Source: JASEHD01 sp964471945 (GTDB lineage: Bacteria; Bacteroidota; Ignavibacteria; UBA10030; SZUA-254). From it: a stretch of DNA of 11,955 nt. Shown here piece after piece: positions 1 through 9,000 of this stretch (the stretch's first letter is position 1; the number at the start of each line of letters is the position of its first letter). A program made the translations under genes and the position numbers. The notes beneath the pieces were generated by a model. The model was not told where the DNA came from. It made no database searches and was given only the letters and a program-made list of their open reading frames with translations. The stretch lies in the NCBI GenBank assembly GCA_964471945.1, contig CAYYIJ010000070.1:1-11955 (forward strand). Direction: 5' to 3'.

Positions 1-236
1 AAGGACTTGGTTTACCCTCGAACCTGAAAGAAAATTTTTTATTTTTAGAAAAAGCTAAGATCATTACCGCTGAAGAATCAAAACGAATGATACAGATGGT
101 CGGATTCCGAAATATTGCAGTCCATGAATATCAAGAGATAGATGTTGATATGCTGAAATCTATTTTAGTTCACAATTTAAAAGATATCGAGGATTTCTAT
201 ACAGTGCTGTTGCAATATTACAAATTGAATAAATGA
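1..236 (+). CDS. hepT: HepT-like HEPN (DUF86) toxin, C-terminal part
   Basis: The frame starting at base 3 is open from the window edge to TGA at 234-236 and gives the last 77 residues of a protein. It holds RNIAVHEY at 108-131, which fits the R-X4-6-H-X-Y active-site motif of HepT, the HEPN-family RNase toxin of the HepT/MntA toxin-antitoxin system. The preceding acidic/aliphatic helices, including GLGLPSN near the edge and FLFLEKAKIITAEE, and the DVDMLKSILVHNLKDIEDFY tail also fit the DUF86 helical bundle. Known for the family: the partner MntA is a minimal nucleotidyltransferase that AMPylates the motif tyrosine, which is present here (129-131). MntA is not in the visible downstream sequence, so if present it lies upstream. 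Full-length family members are around 130-150 residues, so about half is visible. The gene is probably functionally unrelated to the polysaccharide genes that follow. Confidence 0.85.
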   Translation, partial: GLGLPSNLKENFLFLEKAKIITAEESKRMIQMVGFRNIAVHEYQEIDVDMLKSILVHNLKDIEDFYTVLLQYYKLNK

Positions 237-238
237 TT

Positions 239-269
239 TTGACTAGAATGAATTTAACGACTTCACTAT
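239..269 (+). promoter_or_regulatory. possible weak promoter before the exporter genes
   Basis: TTGACT at 239-244 is one base from the sigma-70 -35 consensus. The best nearby -10 candidate is CACTAT at 264-269, 19 bp downstream, which is a long spacer. The site sits in the 51-bp gap between the toxin stop and the permease ATG, where a promoter for the polysaccharide genes would be expected. The match is weak and the organism's own promoter consensus is unknown. Confidence 0.2.
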
Positions 270-287
270 CAATGATAAAATAAGATA

Positions 288-1109
288 ATGCAAACAACGA
301 CTGCAAACGAGATGGGTGCTATCAACGCATCCCTAATTAGGAAGCCGACAAAATTTAGGCAGTATTATAACATCGTCCGAGAGCTTGCCATAGTCGATTT
401 TCGCAAGAAGTACCATGACTCCACTCTCGGTTACTTCTGGTCGATGCTAAATCCGCTTCTTCGGTTTGGTGTGTACTATTTTGTCTTTTCTTATTTATTC
501 ATATCACATGTTGATAAATTTACGCTTTATCTATTGACGGGTGTTTTTTTCTGGAATTTCTTTCAGGATGCAACTTCAAGCGCGATCAGTACAATTGGCA
601 GCCGGGCAAGACTTACAAAGACAATCTATTTCCCCCGCTATTTATTAATATTTGCATCGTGTACCACTGCTTTTTTCTCATTTGCTATTAACACTGTGCT
701 GATTATTATTGTTACCATGATATTCGATCATGTCTCATTTTTACAATTTTATGCAATCCTTCCATTTATATTAATGCTATTCTTAGCATTAGGGGTCGGG
801 ATGATATTAGCAGTTCTTTTTATTCACTTCCGTGATATCCTGGAGATTTGGGGTGTAATTATAACAATCGGTTTTTGGTTAACTCCTATAATGTATGAAC
901 CAACGAATATTCCAGCCCCACTTGCAACTGTATCTTTATTAAATCCGGTTGGCCGCATTCTTGTGTTGTTGAGGAGATATTTGTTGTATAACGATTTTTT
1001 GGCTTGGCCTTTTGTTGTTACAACTATATTATTTTGTCTCGGGATATTTGTATTTGGGTGGTGGCTTTTTATGAAGTATGAGCATCGGATTCCGGAGTAT
1101 AATACTTGA
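288..1109 (+). CDS. wzm: ABC-2 type polysaccharide export permease (Wzm/TagG family)
   Basis: This 273-residue protein is the membrane half of an ABC exporter that moves a lipid-linked polysaccharide across the inner membrane. The N-terminal stretch at about residues 22-56 (ELAIVDFRKKYHDSTLGYFW followed by LNPLL) is the typical cytoplasmic interface helix and entry to the first membrane segment of the Wzm/KpsM/TagG family. About six hydrophobic segments follow, with FRDILEIWGVIITIGFWLTP and PIMYEP in the second half; this too is characteristic. Length is normal for the family (about 255-275). The ATG at 288 has only a poor ribosome site upstream; an in-frame ATG at 312 is the alternative. Its stop overlaps the ATPase start by four bases, so the pair is translationally coupled. 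Family is clear; the exported glycan is unknown. Confidence 0.93.
   Translation: MQTTTANEMGAINASLIRKPTKFRQYYNIVRELAIVDFRKKYHDSTLGYFWSMLNPLLRFGVYYFVFSYLFISHVDKFTLYLLTGVFFWNFFQDATSSAISTIGSRARLTKTIYFPRYLLIFASCTTAFFSFAINTVLIIIVTMIFDHVSFLQFYAILPFILMLFLALGVGMILAVLFIHFRDILEIWGVIITIGFWLTPIMYEPTNIPAPLATVSLLNPVGRILVLLRRYLLYNDFLAWPFVVTTILFCLGIFVFGWWLFMKYEHRIPEYNT
1094..1097 (+). promoter_or_regulatory. ribosome binding site supporting the TTG start of wzt
   Basis: GGAG lies inside the permease coding region, 8 bases before TTG at 1106. It decides the start: no ATG or GTG is available near the conserved IILEDISKVF opening, and the next in-frame ATG falls well after the Walker A motif. Confidence 0.6.
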
Positions 1110-1903
1110 TCATTCTCGAAGACATATCGAAGGTGTTCCGCATCCCACACCAACAAACGAAAACGCTTTTCCACAAAATTGTCTCTGTTGCGAAACGTAG
1201 TTACACCTACGAAGAACTATATGCTCTTAAGGATGTTTCTTTGCATATACGCGAGGGTGAGTTTGTTGGGATAATTGGCAGAAACGGCTCAGGGAAGTCG
1301 ACTCTCCTTCGTATTATCGCGGGAGTATATAAACCAACCAAAGGGAAAGTCTTTGTTAATGAAGATATATCGCCACTACTCGAGCTTGGTCTTGGTTTCG
1401 ACAGTAATTTTTCGTGCAGGGATAATATTTATGTTTACGGTGCTCTGCTTGGTTACTCCCGTAAGCATATGTCGAAACGTGTAGATGAAATTTTAGCATT
1501 CGCAGAGCTTGAGCGGTTTGCCGATGCAAAGTTAGAAACATTATCATCAGGGATGCGAACACGTCTTGCGTTTGCAATTGCAATTCAATCGGTTGCTCCG
1601 ATAATCCTTGTGGATGAAGTTCTCGCTGTCGGGGATAAAGTATTTGCAGAAAAATGCCGTAATGTCTTCAGGCAGTTAAAAAAAGAGGGAAGGACAATTC
1701 TTTTTGTAAGCCATGATATGGGAGCGAATAAAGAATTTTGTGATCGAATTTATGTTATTCATCGGGGAGAACTGGTAGGAGAAGGGAAGCCGGAAGAGAT
1801 GGTAAGGTTTTATAACGAAACGGTGTTGCCAGCAAAAGGAACACTGCCGAATGACATGTTAATGACTGATAGGATTATATCGTCTGCAGTTCCTATCAAA
1901 TAA
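1106..1903 (+). CDS. wzt: ABC polysaccharide exporter ATPase (Wzt/KpsT/TagH family), no carbohydrate-binding domain
   Basis: This 265-residue nucleotide-binding subunit powers the permease encoded just upstream. Visible motifs are Walker A GRNGSGKST (58-66), signature LSSGM (146-150), Walker B IILVDE (166-171), the D-loop AVGD (174-177) and the switch histidine in SHD (H203). The insert ISPLLELGLGF then RDNIYVYGALLGYS is typical of polysaccharide-export ATPases. The start is TTG, overlapping the permease stop as TTGA. The protein ends about 60 residues after the switch histidine, so it is a bare nucleotide-binding domain. Wzt proteins that recognise a capped chain end (E. coli O8/O9a) carry an extra C-terminal beta-sandwich domain of about 150 residues. 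That domain is absent here, as in KpsT and in Wzt of Klebsiella O2a. Confidence 0.93.
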   Translation: MIILEDISKVFRIPHQQTKTLFHKIVSVAKRSYTYEELYALKDVSLHIREGEFVGIIGRNGSGKSTLLRIIAGVYKPTKGKVFVNEDISPLLELGLGFDSNFSCRDNIYVYGALLGYSRKHMSKRVDEILAFAELERFADAKLETLSSGMRTRLAFAIAIQSVAPIILVDEVLAVGDKVFAEKCRNVFRQLKKEGRTILFVSHDMGANKEFCDRIYVIHRGELVGEGKPEEMVRFYNETVLPAKGTLPNDMLMTDRIISSAVPIK

Positions 1904-1946
1904 AACAATGATCGAAAAGAAGATGTTATGTGCTAAATTGGTAAAT

Positions 1947-1977
1947 TTGATATTGCTTAAATATTTCTTATTGTAAT
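1947..1977 (+). promoter_or_regulatory. possible promoter in the AT-rich gap before the methyltransferase
   Basis: The 107-bp gap 1904-2010 is very AT-rich and has no convincing hairpin. TTGATA (1947-1952) and TGTAAT (1972-1977) are 19 bp apart and each resembles a sigma-70 box. In such AT-rich DNA this can easily be chance. A secondary promoter here would let the methyltransferase and assembly-line genes be expressed apart from the exporter. Confidence 0.15.
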
Positions 1978-2010
1978 TATTATTTGTTGATTAATTAAAG
2001 AATCAAATCC

Positions 2011-3018
2011 ATGATAAGGCTGAAAACCCGTAACAATATTAAAAAAATTGAAGACAATTTTTGGATTGAATTAGATATCCAAGGCCACTATGAAGATATT
2101 AATAGCAAGGAAGAGCTTGAAATTCTTGAGCAATTGAAAAATAATAGTTGGGAAGGTGTTGTTGCCCAACGATTCGCAGATAAGCATCCATGGTTATACA
2201 GCATTATTATTGATAGAGGAAGAAGCTTGTTTCTCGATTTCTTGCCTACCAGGAAAGGTGGTAACTATCTTGATGTAGGTTCTGGCTGGGGGCAAATCGC
2301 GATTCCCCTTTCCCGACAGGGAAATGTTTTTTGCCTTGACATTACGGTCTCTCGATTGAAGATATTGAGGGAGATTGCACTTCAGGAAAAAAGCAAACTT
2401 CAATATATATGTGGGAATTACCTCACGTTTCCTTTCGACGACAACCAGTTCGACGCAGTTGTGTTTAATGGGACTCTGGAGTGGATTGCACTCGGTCTAC
2501 CCGGGAAAACCATCTGGCAGGTTCAGCAAGAAGCATTACGGAAAACTTTCAATATTCTCTCTCCCGGAGGGTACGTATATATCGGGATTGAAAACTCGTT
2601 AGGTCTCAAGTATCTCTTCGGTGCGCCCGATGACCATACTTGCCTGCCGTACCTGAGCTTCCTTAATGAAGAAAAGGCAAAGTCGCTCTATGCTAAGAGT
2701 GTCCCGAATAAACCGTTGCCCGCGAAGACATGGTCGCTTGTTGAATACAAGAAAATGCTCACCGATGCAGGATTGGAAATAGTAGAAATTTATGGTTGTT
2801 TTCCCGACTACAAACTTATCAGGCAAATGATACCGTTGAATGAGATCAATGTGATGCTTGCTGCTAGCGGTCTTCCATATCAAGAACATTCAGGAACAAG
2901 CGGGATACGGTTGGAGACGAATGAGTACTTGGATGCTGCGTACCGTTTGCTGGCAAAGAACAATATCGCCGAATATTTTTGTCCCTCTTTTGGCATCATA
3001 GCGAGGAAATCAGTATGA
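2011..3018 (+). CDS. class I SAM-dependent methyltransferase, coupled to the kinase/glycosyltransferase gene
   Basis: The protein has 335 residues. A Rossmann methyltransferase core runs from about residue 80 to 200: motif I YLDVGSGWG (86-94) for SAM binding, acidic D110 at the end of strand beta2 (VFCLD), FDAVVFNGTLEW (147-158) as motif IV/post region, and LSPGGYVYIGIEN (183-195). The C-terminal third (GAPDDHTCLPYLSF, then EYKKMLTDAGLEIVEIYGCFPDY) resembles the extension of surface-glycan methyltransferases found beside kinase-like proteins. The ATG at 2011 has a weak ribosome site (AAAG). The stop overlaps the next start as ATGA (3015-3018), so the product is probably made in step with the kinase-bearing protein. 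By analogy with WbdD it could methylate a terminal phosphate or a sugar hydroxyl. Class is certain; substrate is inferred only. Confidence 0.88.
   Translation: MIRLKTRNNIKKIEDNFWIELDIQGHYEDINSKEELEILEQLKNNSWEGVVAQRFADKHPWLYSIIIDRGRSLFLDFLPTRKGGNYLDVGSGWGQIAIPLSRQGNVFCLDITVSRLKILREIALQEKSKLQYICGNYLTFPFDDNQFDAVVFNGTLEWIALGLPGKTIWQVQQEALRKTFNILSPGGYVYIGIENSLGLKYLFGAPDDHTCLPYLSFLNEEKAKSLYAKSVPNKPLPAKTWSLVEYKKMLTDAGLEIVEIYGCFPDYKLIRQMIPLNEINVMLAASGLPYQEHSGTSGIRLETNEYLDAAYRLLAKNNIAEYFCPSFGIIARKSV
3003..3007 (+). promoter_or_regulatory. ribosome binding site fixing the start of the large assembly-line protein at 3015
   Basis: GAGGA is 7 bases before ATG 3015. That ATG overlaps the methyltransferase TGA (ATGA). 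This is much better supported than the in-frame TTG at 2979, which would add 12 residues inside the methyltransferase gene and has no ribosome site. Confidence 0.75.
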
Positions 3019-6000
3019 ACCTTGTAGCCCAGCTCCATGAGTATCTTGTTCGGGAGAAAATCATTTCTTTAAAAGATGATATAAAAATCTCTCTTTCTAT
3101 AGGGGATATTAACAGGAAACAATCTCGGCTCTCACGGCGGTACATTGTCTCAAGAAAATCCGTGCCGCTTTTGATGGCAAGATTTATTCCTAAGGACTGG
3201 CTATTCTCTCCCGAAGATATTAAACGGACATATTCGATCTATTCTTCCCTCAGTTCCGTCAAGATACCGCGTTTGATCGGTACGTTTCCAATACCCGACG
3301 GAGTATTCTTCTTGGAAGAATATCTGAAATCCCCCATTTCCCTGAATAACTTGATCGAAACAAATGAGTTGGATACCCAGAAGGCATTAGGTATTCTCAG
3401 AGATATTTTTTCCGAAATCTGGAGTGCCGCCGAAAAACCCTCGGAAAAGTTCATCAAAGAAGAAAAAAAAGTGTACCAAGAATATCTTATGATGTTTGTT
3501 CAGAAGGGCATCTTTGGGGATTTCGTACTCGATTATGTTGACAAAGTGTTAGATAAATACTCAAGTTGTCTTAGACAAGCCTGGTCAAGTGGTGACATCA
3601 TGGATAGGAATATCCTTCGATCAGGGGCAGAATGGTACCTCGTGGATTTTGAGTACAGTCATAATACTCTTTTCCTTTTTAAAGATGCATTCCGCAGTAT
3701 CCAATTGTCTGCGTGGGCACAGCGTTATTCGCTACAAGATGTATTTCCAAGCTTGGGTTATTTTCCCGAAGATGTAGCTAAATTGCTTGCTCTTTCATGG
3801 GATGAATATCTTCAGCATCAGATAGTTGAAAAACAATCACATGAACCGCACCATGATTGGCTGAGAAAATTATTTTGGGAAGCTTTCGATCCGGCACTTC
3901 CATCGAGGATTGACAAAAAGACTGCCTCTCTTCAACAGCTTGTAGATCAAAAAGAAATACATGTGGTTCGACTTCAAAACGAAAGCCAGAGTCAACAACA
4001 GATTTTGAAAGAAAGGGATGCGCAAATCAGTCAGATCCAAGATTCGGTATCTATTCTCGAGAAAACTGGCAACGATACAAGGAACGAGTTGGTCAAGGTA
4101 CACAGTGTATTGGAACAACGTGAAAAAATCTTAGCCGCACGGGATAAAGAGGTAACTGACCTTAAGATTGAGATTCACAGGGTCAAAGAAGAGATTAATC
4201 AGCGTGAAAAAATCTTAGCCGCACGGGATAAAGAGGTAACTGACCTTAAGATTGAGATTCACAGGGTCAAAGAAGAGATTAATCAGCGTGAGAAAGTCTT
4301 AGCCACACGAGATCAAGAGGTAACTAACCTCAAAGGTGAGATCGATAAAGCCAAAGGGGAGATTAATCAAATTAGGAACCAAGCCCAAAGTAAACAACGT
4401 TTGCTTGGTGAGAAAGAAAAGCAGATTATTGAGTTTAGTGCAGAAACAGATCGATTAAGAAAAATACAAAATGTTATTTATAGTAGTATTGGTTTTAAAA
4501 TACTCAAATCATTTTGGGAAGTTAAGGATACTCTTTTATCCATAATATTTAAAAAAAAAATTGAAAGTAATTCAAACAATCAGGTAGGACAATCATCCGG
4601 TAAATATATAATAATTTCTCCAGCCCCAAGTGAAGAACCTCTCACCGTACCAGAGGAGAACGTTATAGTTACAGCAGAAATTACTCCTGCAAGCGATGAC
4701 AGTATTTATCAGAGTTTTTACCTGAGCAGCCTGCAATCAGCTCAAAATAATACCAACGATGATTATGTTCCCTTAGCGGATGAAAACATTAATGTTCAGG
4801 ATTCACTAGTAAAACTCATTGCCTTCTACCTGCCCCAATTTCATCCCATCCCGGAAAACGATGCCTGGTGGGGAAAAGGATTTACGGAGTGGACCAACGT
4901 TTCAAAAGCAGTTCCACAGTTCGAAGGACATTATCAACCTCATTTACCTGGTGAATTGGGATTTTACGATTTGAGAGTACCAGAGGTACAGCGACGACAG
5001 GTTGAATTAGCAAAAAAGTATGGTATCTATGGATTCTGTTTCCACTATTATTGGTTTAATGGAAATCGACTGCTGGAGCGCCCACTCAATCAATTCATAT
5101 CTAATCCTGAGATTGATTTTCCTTTTTGTATTTGTTGGGCGAATGAAAATTGGACACGCCGTTGGGATGGGATGGAAGATGACATTCTGATGAAACAGGT
5201 ACACACCGAAGAAACCGATATCGAGTTTATCCAGGATGTTGCACAACTGTTTCGGCACAAGAACTACATCAAGATTGATGGACGCCCAATTCTCATCGTT
5301 TATCGCGTTCGATTGATGCCAAATCCCGTTGAGACAGCAAAGCGATGGAGAGACTACTGCAAAAAGACCGGTCTCGGCGACCCTTATCTTGTCACCGTAC
5401 AAGGTTTTGGATTCACCGATCCAACCGAAGTTGGATTTGATGCGGCTGTAGAATTTCCTCCCCTCAACGTTGGCGTTGAGGAAATTCCGCACACAGTCAA
5501 GTTCTTTAACTCCGGGTTTTCAGGAAAAATCTATAGCTATCCTGATCTAGCAAAAAAAATGCAGGTGTTCAATACTGGTAGCCAGTACAAAGTTTTCAAA
5601 AATGTATGTCCCTCGTGGGACAATGAGGCACGAAAACTTGGAAGAGGTCACGTCTATGCCAATTCATCACCCGAACATTACAAATCGTGGCTCGAAGCGG
5701 CAAGTAAATTTGCTCTTAAAAATCCGAATCCAAACGAGCGGTTGGTTTTCATTAACGCTTGGAATGAATGGGCTGAGGCAGCATATTTAGAACCTGATCG
5801 ACGATACGGGTATGCGTACCTACAGGCAACTGCAGATGTAGTTCGCGTATTCTCAAAGAAAATTACCGCCTTGCATTTCGATTGGACGATCCTCTTCGTA
5901 TCGCATGATGCGAATCTAGGTGGTGCCCAACTCGTACTCCTTAACGTCATCGCTTGGTTTAAGAAACACACTTCTGTAAAACTCAAAGTTCTCTGCCTAA

Positions 6001-9000
6001 ATCCTGGGGTATGGCTTCCGCGGTTCCGGGAACTCGCCGACACAACCTTATTGAGTGATCTTCATGAACATGCAAGTGCGACTGTGAATGAGGATATTAC
6101 GAAAGGATTACTATCCTTTTGTGAATGTAAGCCGGATCTTATCTACGGAAATTCAGTCGCGTCTGGCTGCATCTATACGTCACTTCAAAAGCTTCGTGCA
6201 CCCATACTTACCCATTTCCACGAGTTAGATACAAGTATTAAGCGTTATGCTGGAGAATGGATTAATGACGTGTTAGCCCATTCGATGCATCATATTGCTT
6301 GTTCAGGTGCTGTACGGGAAAACCTTGTCAACAATCATGGTATCTCACTAAATAAGATATCAACCATCTATTCATCCATTCTAACTCAAAGCAATATCAA
6401 ACCCCTTAATGATAACGAACGCATCTCGTTGCGTAGGCGTCTCGGACTGGCAGGTGAAAAGTATATTATAGTCGGATGTGGTGTTGGTATGCCCTTTCGA
6501 AAGGGGGCTGATCTGTTCATCGAAGTGGGGCGTAAACTTCTCCATGAGGGAAGAGATGATTTTCACCTTTACTGGATCGGCCATTTCTATGATTGTAATA
6601 GTGACCCTGTGTATGGTAACTGGCTTGAAAAGCTGGCATCACTAACGGAATCTGATAAGCAGTACATCACGTTCCTTGGTCGAAAGGATAATCCAAAGGA
6701 TTATATGCAAGCAGCAGACATCTTCTTACTTCCGTCCAGAGAAGATCCATTTCCGCTTGTTGCTCTTGAGGCGGCGGAATGTGGACTGCCAATTATTTGC
6801 TTCGATAAAGCGGGTGGTATGCCGGAATTTGTTGGTCATGATGCTGGTTGCGTTGTCCCATTTGCAGACGTGAAATCAATGGCACAGCAAGTGATCGTAT
6901 TGCTTAAGGATGAGAGTCACAGACGCAAATTAGGATGCCATGCTCGGGAGAAATTGTTGGCACGGTATACTGTAGAGATTACTACACCACATATTTTTTC
7001 CGCATGCCGCACTATTGCGAACAAAAAGCCCGGTGTTTCCATCATTGTCCCTAACTACAATCATGAAAGGTATCTTCGGAAACGGCTTGAAAGTATTTTC
7101 AACCAAACATACAAGGACTTCGAGGTTATTCTTTTAGACGATGCATCATCAGACAATAGTTTTGAGATTTTAGAACAGTATCGTGATCACGCAGATGTCC
7201 GGATAGTGAGGAATCAGGATAATTCCGGCTCGACATTCAAACAATGGTTGAAGGGTATTGAATTGGCTCAAGCAGATATCTGGTGGTTTGCTGAATCGGA
7301 TGATTATTGTGAGCCAACCTTCTTGGAGACCCTGCTTCAAGCATTCCAAAATCCACAGGTTAAGCTTGCATATTGTAACTCTCACATCGTTGATGAGGGT
7401 AATGTCAATAAAGGCGATTACACTGCTACCGAATATCTGACATCCTTATCACCAACCAAATGGACCAAGGATTATCAAATTACAGCTGAACGGGAAATCA
7501 ATGATGGGCTTGGTGTGAAGAATACAATCCTGAGTGCAAGCTCCGCGCTATTCAAGAGATTTGAGATTGGCTCAAAAATGCAAATAATACTCGAAAACAT
7601 GCGTATTGCTGGAGACTGGTACTTTAATATTCATGCCATAGATGGAGGTGAGGTTTTCTACACTTCTAAGAAACTTAACTATCACAGACGTCATTCTGAA
7701 AGCGTGATTGGGAAGCTTCTGAAGCAGAATCAAGTAGCTAATTTTTTCAGGGAATTCTATACTGTCCATTATGATATTTTTAGGAAATATAAACTATCTG
7801 AAAACTTTCAAGAAAAATGGGAGAAGTATCTACGACATCAATGGAAATCCTTCTTTCCTGAGCGCTCTTTTGATGAATTGGGGAGTTACTATCCGATCGA
7901 TTCGGCACGTGAACAAATTAGGTCTTCAGGCGTGAAACCTAATTTGGCTACCGATATGGATGAAAAAACATCCGGCATATTTCAATTAACAAATCCCCGA
8001 CTGAAGATTTCCGTTGTAGTTCCAAACTATAATCACGAGCAATTCATTCAGGGGCGACTCGATTCAATTATCAATCAGAGCTACAAACCAGATGAGATTA
8101 TTTTTTTAGATGATGCATCCACAGACAATAGTTTGAGTATTGCAGAGAATATCCTGCGACTTTCAAACATTAGCTATCGCATTATTCCCAATGAATCAAA
8201 TTCCGGGAATGTTTTTAGTCAATGGCTAAAAGGTATAGAGAATGCTCAAGGTGATTTGATCTGGATTGCCGAAAGTGATGATGAGGCAGACAAGGATTTC
8301 TTAAAAAGAATAGTACCATCGTTCCAGCGCGAAGATGTCATGCTGGCTTATGGGGATATTTCATACATCAATTCCGATGGAAGCAAGAATGACGGCTTGT
8401 CAAATTATTATAACGGGCTCTCCAACAATAAGTGGAAGTCATCGCACATACGTACTGCCCACGATCTATTTTCTGGTGATTTTTCTGTCAAGAATATAAT
8501 TCCCAACGTTTCCGGGGCTCTCTTCAAAAAACCTTTACTCACTGAAAATGAAAACAAACGACTGCAGTCCTACAAGTTTGCAGGCGATTGGTATTTCTAC
8601 GCCCTTATCTCTCGTGGCGGCTCGATTAGTTTTTGCAAAGACGCTAAATCGTATTTTAGGTTTATTCATTCCAGTACATCACGCTCGGCGTTCTTTACAC
8701 AATGGCATATTGACGAACACAGAATGATACTTCAAGATCTGCGTACACTTTATGGTATTTCAGATGAAGTCGTTGCCCGTCACGCTGCCGAGCTTAAGAG
8801 AGTTCTCAGTCTTAACGAGGTGTCTGAACAGTTGCACGGCAAACATGATGTGTTGAAATTCATATGGCCGAAACAACTCAAAGAAAAATTGAAAATCTGC
8901 ATTGCAAGTTATGGTTTTAGTATCGGAGGAGGCGAGGTGGTTCCAATTATGTTGGCAAATGCACTCCGGGCTCTTGGCCATCACATCACATTTCTGGCAA

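Noticed and set aside
824..1174. 116-codon minus-strand open frame over the permease/ATPase junction
   Set aside because: It is antisense to conserved permease and ATPase segments and shows no protein-family signal.
1974..1997. Paired TAATTA boxes (1974-1979 and 1992-1997) as an operator or terminator
   Set aside because: Each is a short AT palindrome in an extremely AT-rich gap; there is no G+C stem or T-tract pattern, and chance is the simplest explanation.
2979..3014. Possible earlier TTG start adding 12 residues to the giant protein
   Set aside because: There is no ribosome site, it lies inside the methyltransferase gene, and ATG 3015 has GAGGA at 7 bases and a classic ATGA overlap.
4119..4370. 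Repeat block as a CRISPR array
   Set aside because: The repeats are directly abutting, with no spacers, have an 84-bp period and encode in-frame coiled-coil heptads.
5007..5492. 161-codon open frame on the minus strand
   Set aside because: It lies wholly within the strongly conserved WbsX-coding region on the plus strand, has no recognisable motif and no ribosome site; it is a shadow frame.
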